DNA of 64,000 nt from Nocardia carnea NBRC 14403 (GCF_000308515.1 NZ_BAFV01000003.1:119422-183421), one strand, 5' to 3'; shown: positions 1 through 9,383, numbered from the stretch's first letter. Translations and numbers: made by a program. Notes: generated by a model not told the origin, from the sequence alone.

Positions 1-332
1 GACCGAAAGGCGCGCGGGGCAGTGCGGCCGGTTTGTTGTCGGATACCAGGGATATACCTGTATCAGCCGGCTTGTCCGGGGGCCGCCCCGTAGATGCGCC
101 GCCGAGCAGCGCACGGCGCGGGCGCGCCCAGAACTACATACGGACCTTCGCCGACCAGCGTGTTCTGCGGTTGCGTGGGGCGGCGAACGCCCTGCCGAGA
201 ACTCAACACGCGAGCAAGGAGGAAAGCCGCGCATCCGGGTATTGCGCGCGCTACGTTGGAAGTGGATACCGGAACGGCGCCGCGGCGGCGTACTCCACCG
301 CAGCCGGTTCGTAACGAGTGCGAGGTGGTGAG
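1..332. other. Upstream region of the pknK-like gene, no gene seen
   Basis: No convincing gene lies in these 332 bases. Open frames are present on both strands, as in any G+C-rich DNA, but none has a ribosome binding site, a recognisable domain or a plausible composition. The end of the stretch holds the purine-rich GAGGTGGTGAG that probably serves as ribosome binding site for the kinase gene. No promoter could be assigned with confidence. Confidence 0.4.
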
Positions 333-3300
333 ATGATTCCACGAACGCGTTCGGGCCCACCGGGCCGCGAATCGGAGGACTCCTACGCCACATCCGCCGT
401 CGAGCCGGAAAGCGCTGGGGTGGAAAGCGGTAGGCCCGGCCCGGGGGCTCCGGAACGGGCGGCGCAGCCGAGCACCGAGGAACCCCGGGAATCCGGTGGT
501 GCGGCTCCCGGTAGCGCCGAGTCCGGCAGCGACGACCCCGGCGGAGCCGAGCCCGACACCAGCGGAGCCGAGCCCGACAGCGGTGGCCCCGAGCCCACCA
601 TGGCAGTTCCGGGACGGGGGCCGGAGTCCGCGGGCGCCGAACCGGAGCGCATCGTCGAAGACCTGGCCGCCATGGGGCTGACCGAGGCGCAGGAGATCGG
701 CCGCGGCGGCTTCGGCGTCGTATACCGGTGTGTGCAGCGGGCACTGGACCGTGTGGTCGCAGTGAAGGTGCTGTCGTCGGATCTGGACCCGGAGAGCCGG
801 GAACGATTCCTGCGCGAAGAGCACGCCATGGGCAGGCTGTCCGGGCATCCGAATATCGTCGACATCCTGCAGGTGGATGTGACAGCCAGTGGCCTGCCGT
901 TCATCGTGATGCCGTTCGCCACGCACGGGTCGCTGGAACGCCTCGTCCATGACCTGGGCCCGTTGAGCTGGGCCGATACCCTCCGTGCCGGAGTGAAACT
1001 GGCCGGGGCGATCGAGAGCGCACACCGGACCCGGATCCTGCACCGCGATGTGAAACCGGCCAATGTGCTGCTCAGTTCCTACGGCGAACCGCAGCTCACC
1101 GATTTCGGGATCGCGCGGATGCCCGGCGGTTTCCGCACTTCGGACAGTCAGATCACCGGATCACCGGCATTCACCGCGCCCGAGGTACTCAAAGGCGAGG
1201 AACCCACCGTCCGATCCGATGTGTACGGCCTGGGCGCGACATTGTTCGCTCTGCTCACCGGTCATGCGGCGTTCGAACGGCAGGCCGGAGAGCGGGTGGT
1301 CGCGCAATTCCTGCGGATCACCACGCAACCGGTGCCCGACCTCCGTGACCAGGACATACCGGCCGATGTGGCCGCCGCGATCGAAGAGGCGATGGCGCAG
1401 GACCCGCAGGATCGCCCGGTCTCCGCCTACGAGTTCGGTGAGATGTTGCGGGAGGTCCAGATAGCGCACGGGCAGGTCCCGGACGATATGGCGTTACTGG
1501 ACCCGGAGATCACCGCGATGGAAACGGGACCGCCGGCGCACGACCGGCAGCCGCCCGCGGTGACCGCCCGCCGCAGCTGGCCGCTGCTGCCGCCGACGGC
1601 CGCCGGCTGGTTGAGCGGCACCGGCGCACATCCACGGAGGGCCACCGGCGAGACCGGCCCGCGCGGCAGCACTTCCGGTCGGCAGGAAGTGGTGTCGGGC
1701 GCACGACGGCGCTCCCCGGCCACCCTGCCGCCGAGCCCGGCCACGAAGTTCCGGCCGCCGACACCACCGCGGGAGCCGGTGCGCCGGCCGCGGCTGCTCG
1801 ATATCCTGCGCACCGGTGTGGAACGCCGGCTCACCGTGATCCACGCCCCCGCCGGTTTCGGTAAGAGCGTGCTGGCGGCGCAGTGGCGCGACGAGCTGGA
1901 GGGGCTCGGACTACCGGTCGCCTGGATCGGGATCGACAGCGGCGACGACCACGAGGTCTGGTTCCTCGCGCACCTCATCGAGGCCATTCACCGGGTGCGG
2001 CCCGATATCGGGGCAGGTCTGGGGCAGATGCTCGAGGAGCGGCCCGCGGATTCGGTCACTATCGCGGAATCCAGCCTGATCACCGAACTACACACCAGCG
2101 GGGAACCGGTGGTGGTGATCATCGACGACTGGCATCGGCTTACCGACCCCGGCGCGAAACGGGTGCTGTCGAGCCTGCTGGACAGCGGATGTCACCATCT
2201 GCGGCTCGTGGTGACCAGCCGAGATCCCTCGGAACTGCCCATCGGCCGGATGCGGATGAACGACGAACTGGTGCAGCTCGATTCCGCGCAGCTGCGGCTC
2301 ACCCGCGCCGAGGTCGGGGAGATCCTGGTGCGCCGCAACGGTTTCGCTCTCGACGATGAACAGCTGGACCGGCTGTACACCGCCACCGACGGGTGGCCCG
2401 CGGCGATCCAGTTGATCAGTCTCGCGCTGCGCGACGATCCCGATCCGGCTGTCCTGGTGGAACGCCTGTCCGAGGGCGGGCACGGTATCCGCGAATATCT
2501 GGCCGAGAACGTGCTCGACGCCCTCGAACCCGAGATGCTCGACTTCCTCGCCGTGATCGCGGTGGCCGAGCAGGCGAACGGTTCGCTGGCCATTGCGCTC
2601 ACCGGTAACTCCGAGGCGCCTCGACTGCTGGAGCAGGCCGAGCGGCGCGAGTTGTTCGTGCGGCGTGCCGATGACGAACCGGAATGGTTCCAGATGCAGC
2701 CGTTGTTCGCCGAATATCTGCGTGCCCGCCTGGACCGGACGGATCCGGGCCAGGTGAAAACCCTGCACCGCCGGGCCGCACGGTGGTATGCCGAACACCA
2801 GCTGCTGCGCCGCGCGGTGGACCATTCGCTGGCCGGGACCGATTTCAAGACGGCGCTAGATCTGCTCGAGAACGGCGGGATGGATCTGATCGACGGTTCG
2901 CGGGTCGCGACACTGCTCGGTTCGGTGTCCAAACTTCCCGTCCAGCAGGTGGCCTCGCGTTCGAAGCTGCTGATGGCGGTCGCGCGGGCCAATGTGAATC
3001 TGCAACAGTCCACCGCAGCCCGTTCGGCGCTGAATCGGCTGTCGAATGTGCTCTCCCGGAGCCCGGAGGACGACGGGGAGGTGCGCAAACAGCGCTGCCA
3101 GGCCGATGTACTGGCCGCGGCCGACGAGATCTCGCACGACCGCTCCGCGGGTGTACTCGAACAGGTCGCCGAATCGCTGCGCCATCCCGGCGAACTACCC
3201 GCCTGGACGGTCGCCACAGCGGCCAATATCCACGCCTACGTGCGAATTTGCGAATTCGACTATCGGGCGGCGAGCGAAATGCTGGAGTGGGCGCGACCGT

Positions 3301-4232
3301 ATCAGGAACGCTCCCGGGAGCCGCTCGGGGAGATCTTCGCCTGGTGCGGACGCGGCCTCATCGCCTACGAGCAGCTGGATACCGCGGTGGCGTTGAGTGC
3401 CTACCGGCAGGCTTACAAAACGGCTCAGATGCGGTCCGGGCCGCGTTCGCACGGGGTCCGGGCCGCTGCCGGACTGCTGGGAGAGCTCGAATACCGGCGC
3501 GGTGATCTGGCCGCCGCCGAGGAACTGTTCGACGAGTCCTACCAGCTGGTGGCGCGGGTCGGGCCGATCGAATCGCTGATCGCCACCATTGTGACCGGCG
3601 CGCGGGTGAAGGCATTACTCGGTGATCTACCGGCGGCCGCGGTGCGGCTGGGGGAGGGGGCGCGGATCGCCGCGGACCACCAGCTGACCCGGCTGGCCGC
3701 GCAGATCCGGGCCGAGCAGTTCCGGCTGGGCGTGGTCGCGCCCGATCGTGCTCCGGAAAGCACGGCGGCCGTCGCCGGCAATTTCCTCGAACCCGGCCGC
3801 GAACCCGAGCATCCGGTGGTGCCGTCGGTGCTGGATATGGAGGCCGGCGAGATCGCCACCATCCGGGCCCTGCTGGCAGGCGGTACCCGGCAGGAGCACG
3901 AACGCGCGGCCCGGCATGCACGGGCACTCCAAAGCCGCACGCGGGACCAGGGGCGGCCCCGCGCCGAGCTGGATCTCTCGCTGCTGCTCGCCGAATCGCT
4001 GGCTGCCGCCGGCTGGGTCGGTGAGGCCGCCGCGCTGCTGGCGCCGGTGGTCGCCACCTGCGCCGAGCTCGGCTGGACCCGGCCGCTGCTCGATGCGGGA
4101 CCGGCGGTACTCGAGATCATGCGGGTCCTGCGCGACGATCTACCGGTATCCACCCCGGACGGAACGGACACGGTTCGCACGCTGGGTGAGAACCGTGTCC
4201 CGATCCGTTTCCTGGACGAGCTGCTGAGCTGA
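333..4232 (+). CDS. pknK: PknK-like Ser/Thr protein kinase with C-terminal NTPase/TPR-type regulatory module
   Basis: Predicted cytosolic regulatory kinase, about 1299 residues. Residues 1-110 are a low-complexity Gly/Pro/Ser/Glu stretch with repeated GAEPD-type units. The kinase domain follows: glycine loop GRGGFGVVY near 123, VAVK lysine near 144, HRDVKPAN near 237, DFG near 257, then an APE motif. After a Pro/Arg-rich linker comes a MalT/AAA-type NTPase (Walker A APAGFGKS near 505, Walker B VVVIIDD near 593), then about 600 residues of helical, TPR-like repeats. This is the M. tuberculosis PknK architecture, longer mainly through the N-terminal extension. No LuxR helix-turn-helix is visible at the C terminus. 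ATG at 333 is preferred to GTG at 318 because GAGGTGG sits just upstream. The stop lies 1 base from the convergent methyltransferase gene. Targets cannot be read from sequence. Confidence 0.88.
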   Translation: MIPRTRSGPPGRESEDSYATSAVEPESAGVESGRPGPGAPERAAQPSTEEPRESGGAAPGSAESGSDDPGGAEPDTSGAEPDSGGPEPTMAVPGRGPESAGAEPERIVEDLAAMGLTEAQEIGRGGFGVVYRCVQRALDRVVAVKVLSSDLDPESRERFLREEHAMGRLSGHPNIVDILQVDVTASGLPFIVMPFATHGSLERLVHDLGPLSWADTLRAGVKLAGAIESAHRTRILHRDVKPANVLLSSYGEPQLTDFGIARMPGGFRTSDSQITGSPAFTAPEVLKGEEPTVRSDVYGLGATLFALLTGHAAFERQAGERVVAQFLRITTQPVPDLRDQDIPADVAAAIEEAMAQDPQDRPVSAYEFGEMLREVQIAHGQVPDDMALLDPEITAMETGPPAHDRQPPAVTARRSWPLLPPTAAGWLSGTGAHPRRATGETGPRGSTSGRQEVVSGARRRSPATLPPSPATKFRPPTPPREPVRRPRLLDILRTGVERRLTVIHAPAGFGKSVLAAQWRDELEGLGLPVAWIGIDSGDDHEVWFLAHLIEAIHRVRPDIGAGLGQMLEERPADSVTIAESSLITELHTSGEPVVVIIDDWHRLTDPGAKRVLSSLLDSGCHHLRLVVTSRDPSELPIGRMRMNDELVQLDSAQLRLTRAEVGEILVRRNGFALDDEQLDRLYTATDGWPAAIQLISLALRDDPDPAVLVERLSEGGHGIREYLAENVLDALEPEMLDFLAVIAVAEQANGSLAIALTGNSEAPRLLEQAERRELFVRRADDEPEWFQMQPLFAEYLRARLDRTDPGQVKTLHRRAARWYAEHQLLRRAVDHSLAGTDFKTALDLLENGGMDLIDGSRVATLLGSVSKLPVQQVASRSKLLMAVARANVNLQQSTAARSALNRLSNVLSRSPEDDGEVRKQRCQADVLAAADEISHDRSAGVLEQVAESLRHPGELPAWTVATAANIHAYVRICEFDYRAASEMLEWARPYQERSREPLGEIFAWCGRGLIAYEQLDTAVALSAYRQAYKTAQMRSGPRSHGVRAAAGLLGELEYRRGDLAAAEELFDESYQLVARVGPIESLIATIVTGARVKALLGDLPAAAVRLGEGARIAADHQLTRLAAQIRAEQFRLGVVAPDRAPESTAAVAGNFLEPGREPEHPVVPSVLDMEAGEIATIRALLAGGTRQEHERAARHARALQSRTRDQGRPRAELDLSLLLAESLAAAGWVGEAAALLAPVVATCAELGWTRPLLDAGPAVLEIMRVLRDDLPVSTPDGTDTVRTLGENRVPIRFLDELLS

Positions 4233-4233
4233 T

Positions 4234-5550
4234 CTAGGGCTGCCACCAAGGCCGCAGCGGCACCTCCGGTTTACCGGAACTGCCCAGTTTGACCCCGAGT
4301 ACCTGGTGCAACTGCACCACGTTGCGCTCGAATCCCAGCCGGCTGCCCGCCATGTACAGGCCCCACACCTTCGCGGTGCCCTCGCCGGCTTCGGCGACAC
4401 AGGCATCCCAGTTGGCCACCAGGTTCTTGCACCATTCCGCGAGAGTCAGCGCGTAGTGTTCGCGCAGGTTCTCCTCGTGCAGCACCTCGAGCCCGACATT
4501 CTGGATATCGCTGATGATGCGACCCGAGCCGATGAGCTCCCCGTCGGGGAAGACATAGCGGTCGATGAAATCTCCGGCCTTCGTGGTGCGGGTGTTGTCC
4601 GGCCGGGTGATGCAGTGGTTCAGGAACAAGCCGCCGTCGCGCAGTTTGCCCTGGATGAACCGGAAATAGGACGGGTAGTTGTGGACCCCGATATGTTCGG
4701 TGAGTCCGATCGAGGACAGCGCGTCGAACTGGCCCTCGGGCACATCGCGGTAATCCGAATGCCGCACCTCGGCGAGATCGCTCAGTCCTTCTTCGGCGAT
4801 CTTCTTCTGCGCCCACGCGGCCTGTTCGGCCGAGAGGGTCGCCCCGATGACGTGGACTCCACGTTTGGCGGCGTAGCGCACCATGCCACCCCAGCCGCAG
4901 CCGATATCGAGCAGCCGGTCGCCCTCCTTCAGCGCGAGCTTCTCGAAGACCAGCCGGTACTTGTTCTCCTGCGCCTGCTCCAGCGTCCAATCCCGCTCGC
5001 CGTAACACGCGCAGGTGTAGGTCATGGAGGGGCCGAGCACGTACTCGTAGAAGGTGTTCGAGACGTCGTAGTGATGGTGGATGACCTCGGCATCGCGGGC
5101 CTTGGAATGCCGCAGACCCTCCATCGCGATCCGGCGCCACCGCGGCACCGTCTCCTGCGGCGGCGGCGGTACCGGGCGCAGCCGCTCCCAGCCCAGCGAG
5201 CGGGCGATCGCCACCAGCGAAAGCGCCGACGGACGTTTGAACTTCAGGTCCGTCATCGCCGCGAGGATTTCGTAGGGATCGCCGGGGTGCACACCCGCAG
5301 CGTCCATATCTCCGGCGATGTAGGCGCGGGCCAGGCCGAGATCACCCGGCGCGTTGGCGAGATAGTTGATACCGCGTGGATTGCGGATCTCCAGCGCGAA
5401 ATCGGATTCCACCGGGCCGGTGGTGCTGCCGTCATAGGCGGTCAGCTTGATGGGAACATCGCCGTCGACCAAGGTCTCGACGACTTCGGCGATACTGAGC
5501 CGGGTGCCCAGATCCGCAAAAGCATCGGATCTATCCTTGAATGTCGTCAT
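4234..5550 (-). CDS. CFA synthase-family SAM-dependent fatty-acyl methyltransferase
   Basis: Cyclopropane-fatty-acyl-phospholipid synthase family, 438 residues, the usual length. It should transfer a methyl(ene) group from S-adenosylmethionine to the double bond of an acyl chain in membrane phospholipid. Visible features are SAM motif I (LLDIGCGWGG, near 212), the family segment YTCACY, and GLTEHIGVHNY in the core. The gene overlaps the upstream FAD oxidoreductase by 4 bases (ATGA), so the two are translationally coupled. Such a methyltransferase-flavoprotein pair makes 10-methyl branched (tuberculostearic) acids in several actinomycetes: the first enzyme makes the 10-methylene intermediate and the second reduces it. 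Neighbours (SRPBCC, ybaB, recR) match the Rv3719-Rv3720 location, not the characterised Rv0447c-Rv0449c pair, so the exact product is uncertain. Confidence 0.85.
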   Translation of the reverse strand: MTTFKDRSDAFADLGTRLSIAEVVETLVDGDVPIKLTAYDGSTTGPVESDFALEIRNPRGINYLANAPGDLGLARAYIAGDMDAAGVHPGDPYEILAAMTDLKFKRPSALSLVAIARSLGWERLRPVPPPPQETVPRWRRIAMEGLRHSKARDAEVIHHHYDVSNTFYEYVLGPSMTYTCACYGERDWTLEQAQENKYRLVFEKLALKEGDRLLDIGCGWGGMVRYAAKRGVHVIGATLSAEQAAWAQKKIAEEGLSDLAEVRHSDYRDVPEGQFDALSSIGLTEHIGVHNYPSYFRFIQGKLRDGGLFLNHCITRPDNTRTTKAGDFIDRYVFPDGELIGSGRIISDIQNVGLEVLHEENLREHYALTLAEWCKNLVANWDACVAEAGEGTAKVWGLYMAGSRLGFERNVVQLHQVLGVKLGSSGKPEVPLRPWWQP

Positions 5551-6989
5551 CTGCGTTGCACCGCCTTCGAATACAGATCCAGCAGGCGCTGGCCGGGATC
5601 GTAGCGTTTCTTCAATTCTTTGTATCTCTCACCGCCGTACAGGGCGGCAAACTCCTCGGGTTCGTAATATGAATCCGAGTACAGGGATTTGTGTCCGTCG
5701 AATTCGGTGACGGTTTTCTCGATGGCACGATTTGCCGCACCATCTATCCGGCCGGGCGATTTGGGCACCGCCGACCAGAAGCCTATGTTCACGTACGTAC
5801 GACCGGTCCGCAGCGGATACAGCGGCCACGGCTGGGTTCCGGTCGCGGCGCCGGTATCGCGCAGCCGCAGCGGGCACAGCCAGATGGGTTCGATGGGAAT
5901 TTCGCGCAGGAACCATTCCATGAAATCCGCGGTGCGTTCCACCGGGACCTCGATATCCTGCACCACACGCTCCTGCGGTGGATTTCCTTTACGCGCCTCG
6001 AGTTTGTCGCCGATGTTGTAGCGGTGATCGAGGGCGATCAGTTTCCAGTAGAAACTGCTGCGGCGGTAGCGTTTCGGCCAGAAGCGGCGGATGTTCGGGT
6101 TCTGCGTACCGAACGCGCGGGAGCACCAGAACCAGTCGGTATCCCAGCGCCACAGGTAATCGTGGATGGTGAGACGGTCCCGTTTCGCCTCGGGGCCGTC
6201 GTGCTGGATGGACCGGTAGTAGATATCCATATCGGTGTAATCGCTGATCGGGCCGGGTTCGTCGGTCTGCCGCCCGAGCGTCAGGTAGCTCTCCCCGGCG
6301 CTGAACACCACACCGTCGAGGTAGTCGACCGCTTCCCCGTCGTAGTTGCGCTCCAGCACGATCCGATCGAGTGTGGCTTCGAGTTCATGCAGATCGTGGA
6401 ACCGCAGATGCCGCAACGCCACATAGGGCGGCACCGATTCCAGTTCGATCTTCAGTCGGGTGGTGTAGCCCAGGGTGCCGTAGGAGTTCGGGAACCCGCG
6501 GAACAAATCGGCGTCCGAGCCGTCCGGGGTGATGGTGACGATTTCTCCCGCACCGGTGAGCACCTCCATCTCGAGCACCGATTCGTGCGGTAGGCCGTTA
6601 CGGAAGGAACTGGATTCGATCCCGAGCCCGGTTACCGCGCCGCCCAGAGTGATCGTCTTGAGTTGCGGCACAACCAGCGGGGCCAGCCCGTAGGGCAGGG
6701 TGGCGGCCACCAGATCCTCGTAGGTGGTCATTCCCGCGACCTGGGCGGTTTTCGCCTGCGGGTCCACCTCGATCACCCGGGTGAGCCCCGAGACGTCCAG
6801 TCCCGGTGCGGTGTTTTTCGCCCGCGCCCGGAACAGATTGGAAGTCTTCTTGGCCAATCGCACATCGGCATCGGCCGGGATCGCATGGTAGCTCGCGAGC
6901 AGGCGGTCGACACCTGCCCGATATGCAGCGAACCCGGATTCATATGCGGCCGGACCGTGGCCGGCCTTCCCCAACAGACTCATTGCCAC
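5547..6989 (-). CDS. FAD-binding oxidoreductase, likely partner of the acyl methyltransferase
   Basis: FAD_binding_4 (PCMH-type) flavoprotein of 480 residues. The FAD domain spans roughly residues 60-220 with the conserved stretch KTITLGGAVTGLGIESSSFR, as in the DHCR24-like reductases. It probably reduces the methylene-acyl product of the downstream gene, with which it overlaps by 4 bases. The start is GTG at 6989: a -10-like TAGCGT lies 6 bases upstream and there is no Shine-Dalgarno sequence, suggesting a leaderless mRNA. An in-frame ATG lies two codons further in. The gene is divergent from an SRPBCC gene across a 350-base region with a palindrome. Alternative: the electron-transfer partner of a different lipid methylation reaction. 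Confidence 0.82.
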   Translation of the reverse strand: MAMSLLGKAGHGPAAYESGFAAYRAGVDRLLASYHAIPADADVRLAKKTSNLFRARAKNTAPGLDVSGLTRVIEVDPQAKTAQVAGMTTYEDLVAATLPYGLAPLVVPQLKTITLGGAVTGLGIESSSFRNGLPHESVLEMEVLTGAGEIVTITPDGSDADLFRGFPNSYGTLGYTTRLKIELESVPPYVALRHLRFHDLHELEATLDRIVLERNYDGEAVDYLDGVVFSAGESYLTLGRQTDEPGPISDYTDMDIYYRSIQHDGPEAKRDRLTIHDYLWRWDTDWFWCSRAFGTQNPNIRRFWPKRYRRSSFYWKLIALDHRYNIGDKLEARKGNPPQERVVQDIEVPVERTADFMEWFLREIPIEPIWLCPLRLRDTGAATGTQPWPLYPLRTGRTYVNIGFWSAVPKSPGRIDGAANRAIEKTVTEFDGHKSLYSDSYYEPEEFAALYGGERYKELKKRYDPGQRLLDLYSKAVQRR

Positions 6990-6995
6990 GTCTAG

Positions 6996-7001
6996 ACGCT
7001 A
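6996..7001 (-). promoter_or_regulatory. -10 element (TAGCGT) for a leaderless flavoprotein transcript
   Basis: TAGCGT fits the actinobacterial TANNNT consensus and ends 6 bases before the GTG start, placing the transcription start at or next to the start codon. No convincing -35 was assigned. Confidence 0.5.
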
Positions 7002-7050
7002 GTCCTACATGGTCTTGATCGGCCAGCGCAGGGGGATCATCCGGATTGAA

Positions 7051-7070
7051 ATGTCACATATTTGTGTCAT
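7051..7070. promoter_or_regulatory. Near-palindromic operator candidate
   Basis: A 20-base near-palindrome with arms ATGTCACATA and TTTGTGTCAT; 8 of 10 arm positions match. It lies 62-81 bases upstream of the flavoprotein start in the divergent region (6990-7339) shared with the SRPBCC gene. A perfect short hairpin CGCACGC-ct-GCGTGCG follows at 7072-7087. The half-sites point outward relative to a CRP site (TCACA then TGTGT), so CRP is not the obvious binder. Confidence 0.4.
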
Positions 7071-7339
7071 TCGCACGCCTGCGTGCGCGAGAATCCGGCG
7101 GCGTGGACGAACCCAAACCTTCAAGGTGTCGTGCCGGACACGGCGTCGATGTACGGCGCGGCTGCTTCGGGTGGTCCCGAATCGGCCGTTGTGTTATCCA
7201 ATGTGTAACCGTTTCGGGCGAGTTAGTCGAATAGTCGGCTTTAAGACATTTGTCCGTAATTACCGGGCTGGCGGGGCGCGTTCGGTGGGCACAGGGCAGG
7301 ATGGTGCTGTCAGAACCCATCCGTATAAGGAGTGTTCAA

Positions 7340-7774
7340 GTGGGACAGGTCAAGGCCGGCAGTTCGATCGAGGTCGGAGCGGATCCGCAGCGCACGCTGG
7401 CGGCCATCACCGACTACACGGAAGTGCGGCCGAAGATTCTCTCCGCGCACTATCGCGACTACAAGGTGGTGGAAGGCGGCCAGGGCGACGGCACCGTGGC
7501 CGAGTGGACCCTGCAGGCCACCGAGAAACGAGTCCGCAATATCCGCGCCCAGGTTTCGGTGGCCGATACCGTGGTCACCGAGAAGGACGCCAACTCCACG
7601 CTGGTCAACACCTGGAAGGTCACCCCGTCCGGTGCCGGTTCGACGGTGACCCTCGAAACCACCTGGCAGGGTGCCGGTGGGATCGCCGGCATCTTCGAGG
7701 GGATTTTCGCACCGCTGGGTCTGCGCAAGATCCAGGCCGAGGTGCTGGCCAACCTGAACCGCGAACTCGGCTGA
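7340..7774 (+). CDS. SRPBCC/START-like ligand-binding protein
   Basis: A 144-residue protein of the SRPBCC (polyketide cyclase/START-like) superfamily, with an N-terminal beta strand entering [18 protein letters not shown], a pattern that recurs in this fold, and a closing amphipathic helix that begins near [10 protein letters not shown]. No catalytic residues are evident; family members bind hydrophobic ligands. GTG at 7340 is chosen because AAGGAG sits 7 bases upstream, although the frame is open back to 7250. Its position beside the lipid-modifying pair matches Rv3718c, so a link to lipid handling is possible but inferred. It is convergent with the VOC gene, with a strong hairpin between. 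Confidence 0.75.
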   Translation: MGQVKAGSSIEVGADPQRTLAAITDYTEVRPKILSAHYRDYKVVEGGQGDGTVAEWTLQATEKRVRNIRAQVSVADTVVTEKDANSTLVNTWKVTPSGAGSTVTLETTWQGAGGIAGIFEGIFAPLGLRKIQAEVLANLNRELG

Positions 7775-7788
7775 GACCGCCGATCATG

Positions 7789-7827
7789 CCGCGGGTGGCG
7801 GGCACCGGTCGTGCCCGGCGCCCGCGG
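7789..7827. terminator. Bidirectional hairpin terminator
   Basis: A compound hairpin between convergent genes: CCGCGGG and CGGGCAC pair with GTGCCCG and CCCGCGG around a 5-base loop, with one 3-base imperfect internal segment. It has no U-tract, as is common in high-G+C actinomycetes. Confidence 0.6.
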
Positions 7828-7841
7828 CGTGGACGTTCCAC

Positions 7842-8195
7842 TCAGGAATGGACGGCGATATCGAAGAGATTGCCCTCCGGATCGGCCAGCGTGGCCCACT
7901 GGAAGCCGTGCTCGTCGAAATCGCCGATATGCTTCGCGCCCAGCGCCACGGCCCGCTCGACCTCGGTAGCCAGATCGGTGGCGAGCAGATCCAGGTGGAT
8001 CGAATTCTTGCCCGGTGTCCTATCGGGTACCTGCAGGAAGAACAGCGGCGGTGTCAGCCCGGATTCGCGTCCGACGGTGGCGACGTATTCGCTGGCATCC
8101 GGGTCGACGGGGTGGTCGAGCAGGCGCGCGTAGAAACCCGCCAGTGCGGCGGCATCCGCGCAATCGTACGTGGTAGCGGCGATGGTCGGGGCCAT
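7842..8195 (-). CDS. VOC-family (glyoxalase/bleomycin-resistance fold) protein
   Basis: A 117-residue single-repeat VOC protein. The pattern [10 protein letters not shown] after the first strand, FFLQVPDR in the middle and [14 protein letters not shown] near the C terminus are typical of glyoxalase-like metalloenzymes or binding proteins; the substrate is unknown. Start ATG at 8195 is chosen because AGGAAG precedes it at good spacing and the fold begins immediately after it; an upstream in-frame ATG at 8234 would add 13 unlikely residues. It stands alone and convergent to the SRPBCC gene. Confidence 0.75.
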   Translation of the reverse strand: MAPTIAATTYDCADAAALAGFYARLLDHPVDPDASEYVATVGRESGLTPPLFFLQVPDRTPGKNSIHLDLLATDLATEVERAVALGAKHIGDFDEHGFQWATLADPEGNLFDIAVHS

Positions 8196-8396
8196 GGTGC
8201 TTCCTGTCCTCGAACGAATGATTGCCCGCATCATTCACCGGCCCACCGACAAGAATCGGCCGATCCGCGATGTACGGCGCGGCGGAGTCGCTACCGGCCG
8301 CTCCGTCTCGCCGGCATGTTCGGAGCGCATGGCCTGAGCGGATGTGGAGCCGCGCCCACTAGGCTGAATCACGACTCGTCCGTAGAGAGGAATGCC

Positions 8397-8729
8397 GTGC
8401 AGCCCGATGGTCAGTTCGATATGCAGCAGTTGCTCCAGCAGGCCCAGCAGATGCAGGAGCAGATGATGGCGGCGCAGGCCGAGATCGCTGCTGCCGAAGT
8501 GGAGGGGCAGGCGGGAAACGGCCTGGTCAAGGTGACGATCAAAGCGACCGGTGAGGTGTTGTCGCTGAACATCGACCCCAAAGCGGTGGATCCCGAGGAT
8601 GTGGAGACACTGCAGGATCTGGTGATCGGCGCGATCAACCAGGCGATGGCCAACGCCCAGCAGCTGGCGGCCGAGCGGCTGGGTCCGCTGGCCGGCGGCG
8701 GTGGCGCGCCGGGCCTGCCCGGCTTCTGA
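8397..8729 (+). CDS. ybaB: YbaB/EbfC-family nucleoid-associated protein
   Basis: A 110-residue YbaB/EbfC homologue: a Gln/Met-rich N-terminal helix ([18 protein letters not shown]), the conserved [15 protein letters not shown] strand region, then [19 protein letters not shown]. Family members are small dimeric DNA-binding proteins found immediately upstream of recR, as here. GTG at 8397 has GAGAGG six bases upstream; TAGGCT at 8360-8365 is a plausible -10. In many bacteria dnaX precedes this pair; here it does not, and the upstream neighbour is the divergent VOC gene. Confidence 0.9.
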   Translation: MQPDGQFDMQQLLQQAQQMQEQMMAAQAEIAAAEVEGQAGNGLVKVTIKATGEVLSLNIDPKAVDPEDVETLQDLVIGAINQAMANAQQLAAERLGPLAGGGGAPGLPGF

Positions 8730-8748
8730 GCCGTCCCGGAGAATCGCG

Positions 8749-9357
8749 GTGTACGAGGGTCCGGTTCAGGATCTCATCGACGAACTGGGCAAACTACCGG
8801 GCGTCGGCCCCAAGAGCGCCCAGCGGATCGCCTTCCACCTGCTGCAGGTGGAACCGCCGGAGATCGACCGGCTACAGGCGGTACTGCAGAAGATCCGCGA
8901 CGGTGTGCGGTTCTGCGTGCAGTGCGGCACCGTCGCCGACGGCGAACTGTGCCGGATCTGTGCGGACCCCCGCCGGGATCGCAGCATGATCTGCGTGGTC
9001 GAGGAACCCAAGGACGTTCCGGCCATCGAACGCACCCGCGAATTCCGGGGCCGCTACCACGTGTTGGGCGGCGCATTGGATCCGCTGAGCGGTGTGGGCC
9101 CCGAACAACTGCGGATCCGGGAACTGCTCACCCGGATCGGCAACCAGGACGACGGTGTGGACGTCACCGAGGTCATCATCGCCACCGACCCGAATACCGA
9201 AGGCGAGGCCACCGCGACCTACCTGGTGCGAATGCTGCGCGATTTCCCGGGACTCACCGTCACACGCCTGGCCTCCGGCCTCCCCATGGGCGGCGATCTG
9301 GAGTTCGCCGACGAACTGACTCTCGGCCGAGCTTTCTCCGGCCGCCGCAGGCTGTAA
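8749..9357 (+). CDS. recR: Recombination mediator protein RecR
   Basis: RecR, 202 residues, full length. It acts with RecO (and RecF) to load RecA on gapped DNA. N-terminal helix-hairpin-helix [20 protein letters not shown], then a zinc-binding four-Cys cluster (FCVQC...LCRIC), then a Toprim domain ([28 protein letters not shown]) and the C-terminal Walker-like [21 protein letters not shown] at 8749 lies 19 bases after the ybaB stop, so the two genes are an operon. A hairpin follows the stop after 5 bases. Confidence 0.95.
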   Translation: MYEGPVQDLIDELGKLPGVGPKSAQRIAFHLLQVEPPEIDRLQAVLQKIRDGVRFCVQCGTVADGELCRICADPRRDRSMICVVEEPKDVPAIERTREFRGRYHVLGGALDPLSGVGPEQLRIRELLTRIGNQDDGVDVTEVIIATDPNTEGEATATYLVRMLRDFPGLTVTRLASGLPMGGDLEFADELTLGRAFSGRRRL

Positions 9358-9362
9358 TTTTG

Positions 9363-9381
9363 GCGCCGACTCCGTCGGCGC
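9363..9381 (+). terminator. Hairpin terminator downstream of recR
   Basis: A perfect 8-base stem GCGCCGAC / GTCGGCGC with a TCC loop begins five bases after the recR stop. There is no U-tract. Confidence 0.6.
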
Positions 9382-9383
9382 GG

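Noticed and set aside
63..1043. Long minus-strand frame opposite the start of the pknK-like gene
   Set aside because: It is antisense to a protein with clear kinase motifs, has Arg/Gly/Pro-rich shadow composition and no ribosome binding site.
4306..5604. 432-codon plus-strand frame opposite the CFA-type methyltransferase
   Set aside because: The reverse strand holds an intact SAM-binding motif and family-typical sequence; the plus frame has no recognisable domain.
7051..7070. CRP site upstream of the flavoprotein
   Set aside because: The half-sites are in the opposite order (TCACA first, TGTGT second), so it is a palindrome but not a CRP-type site.
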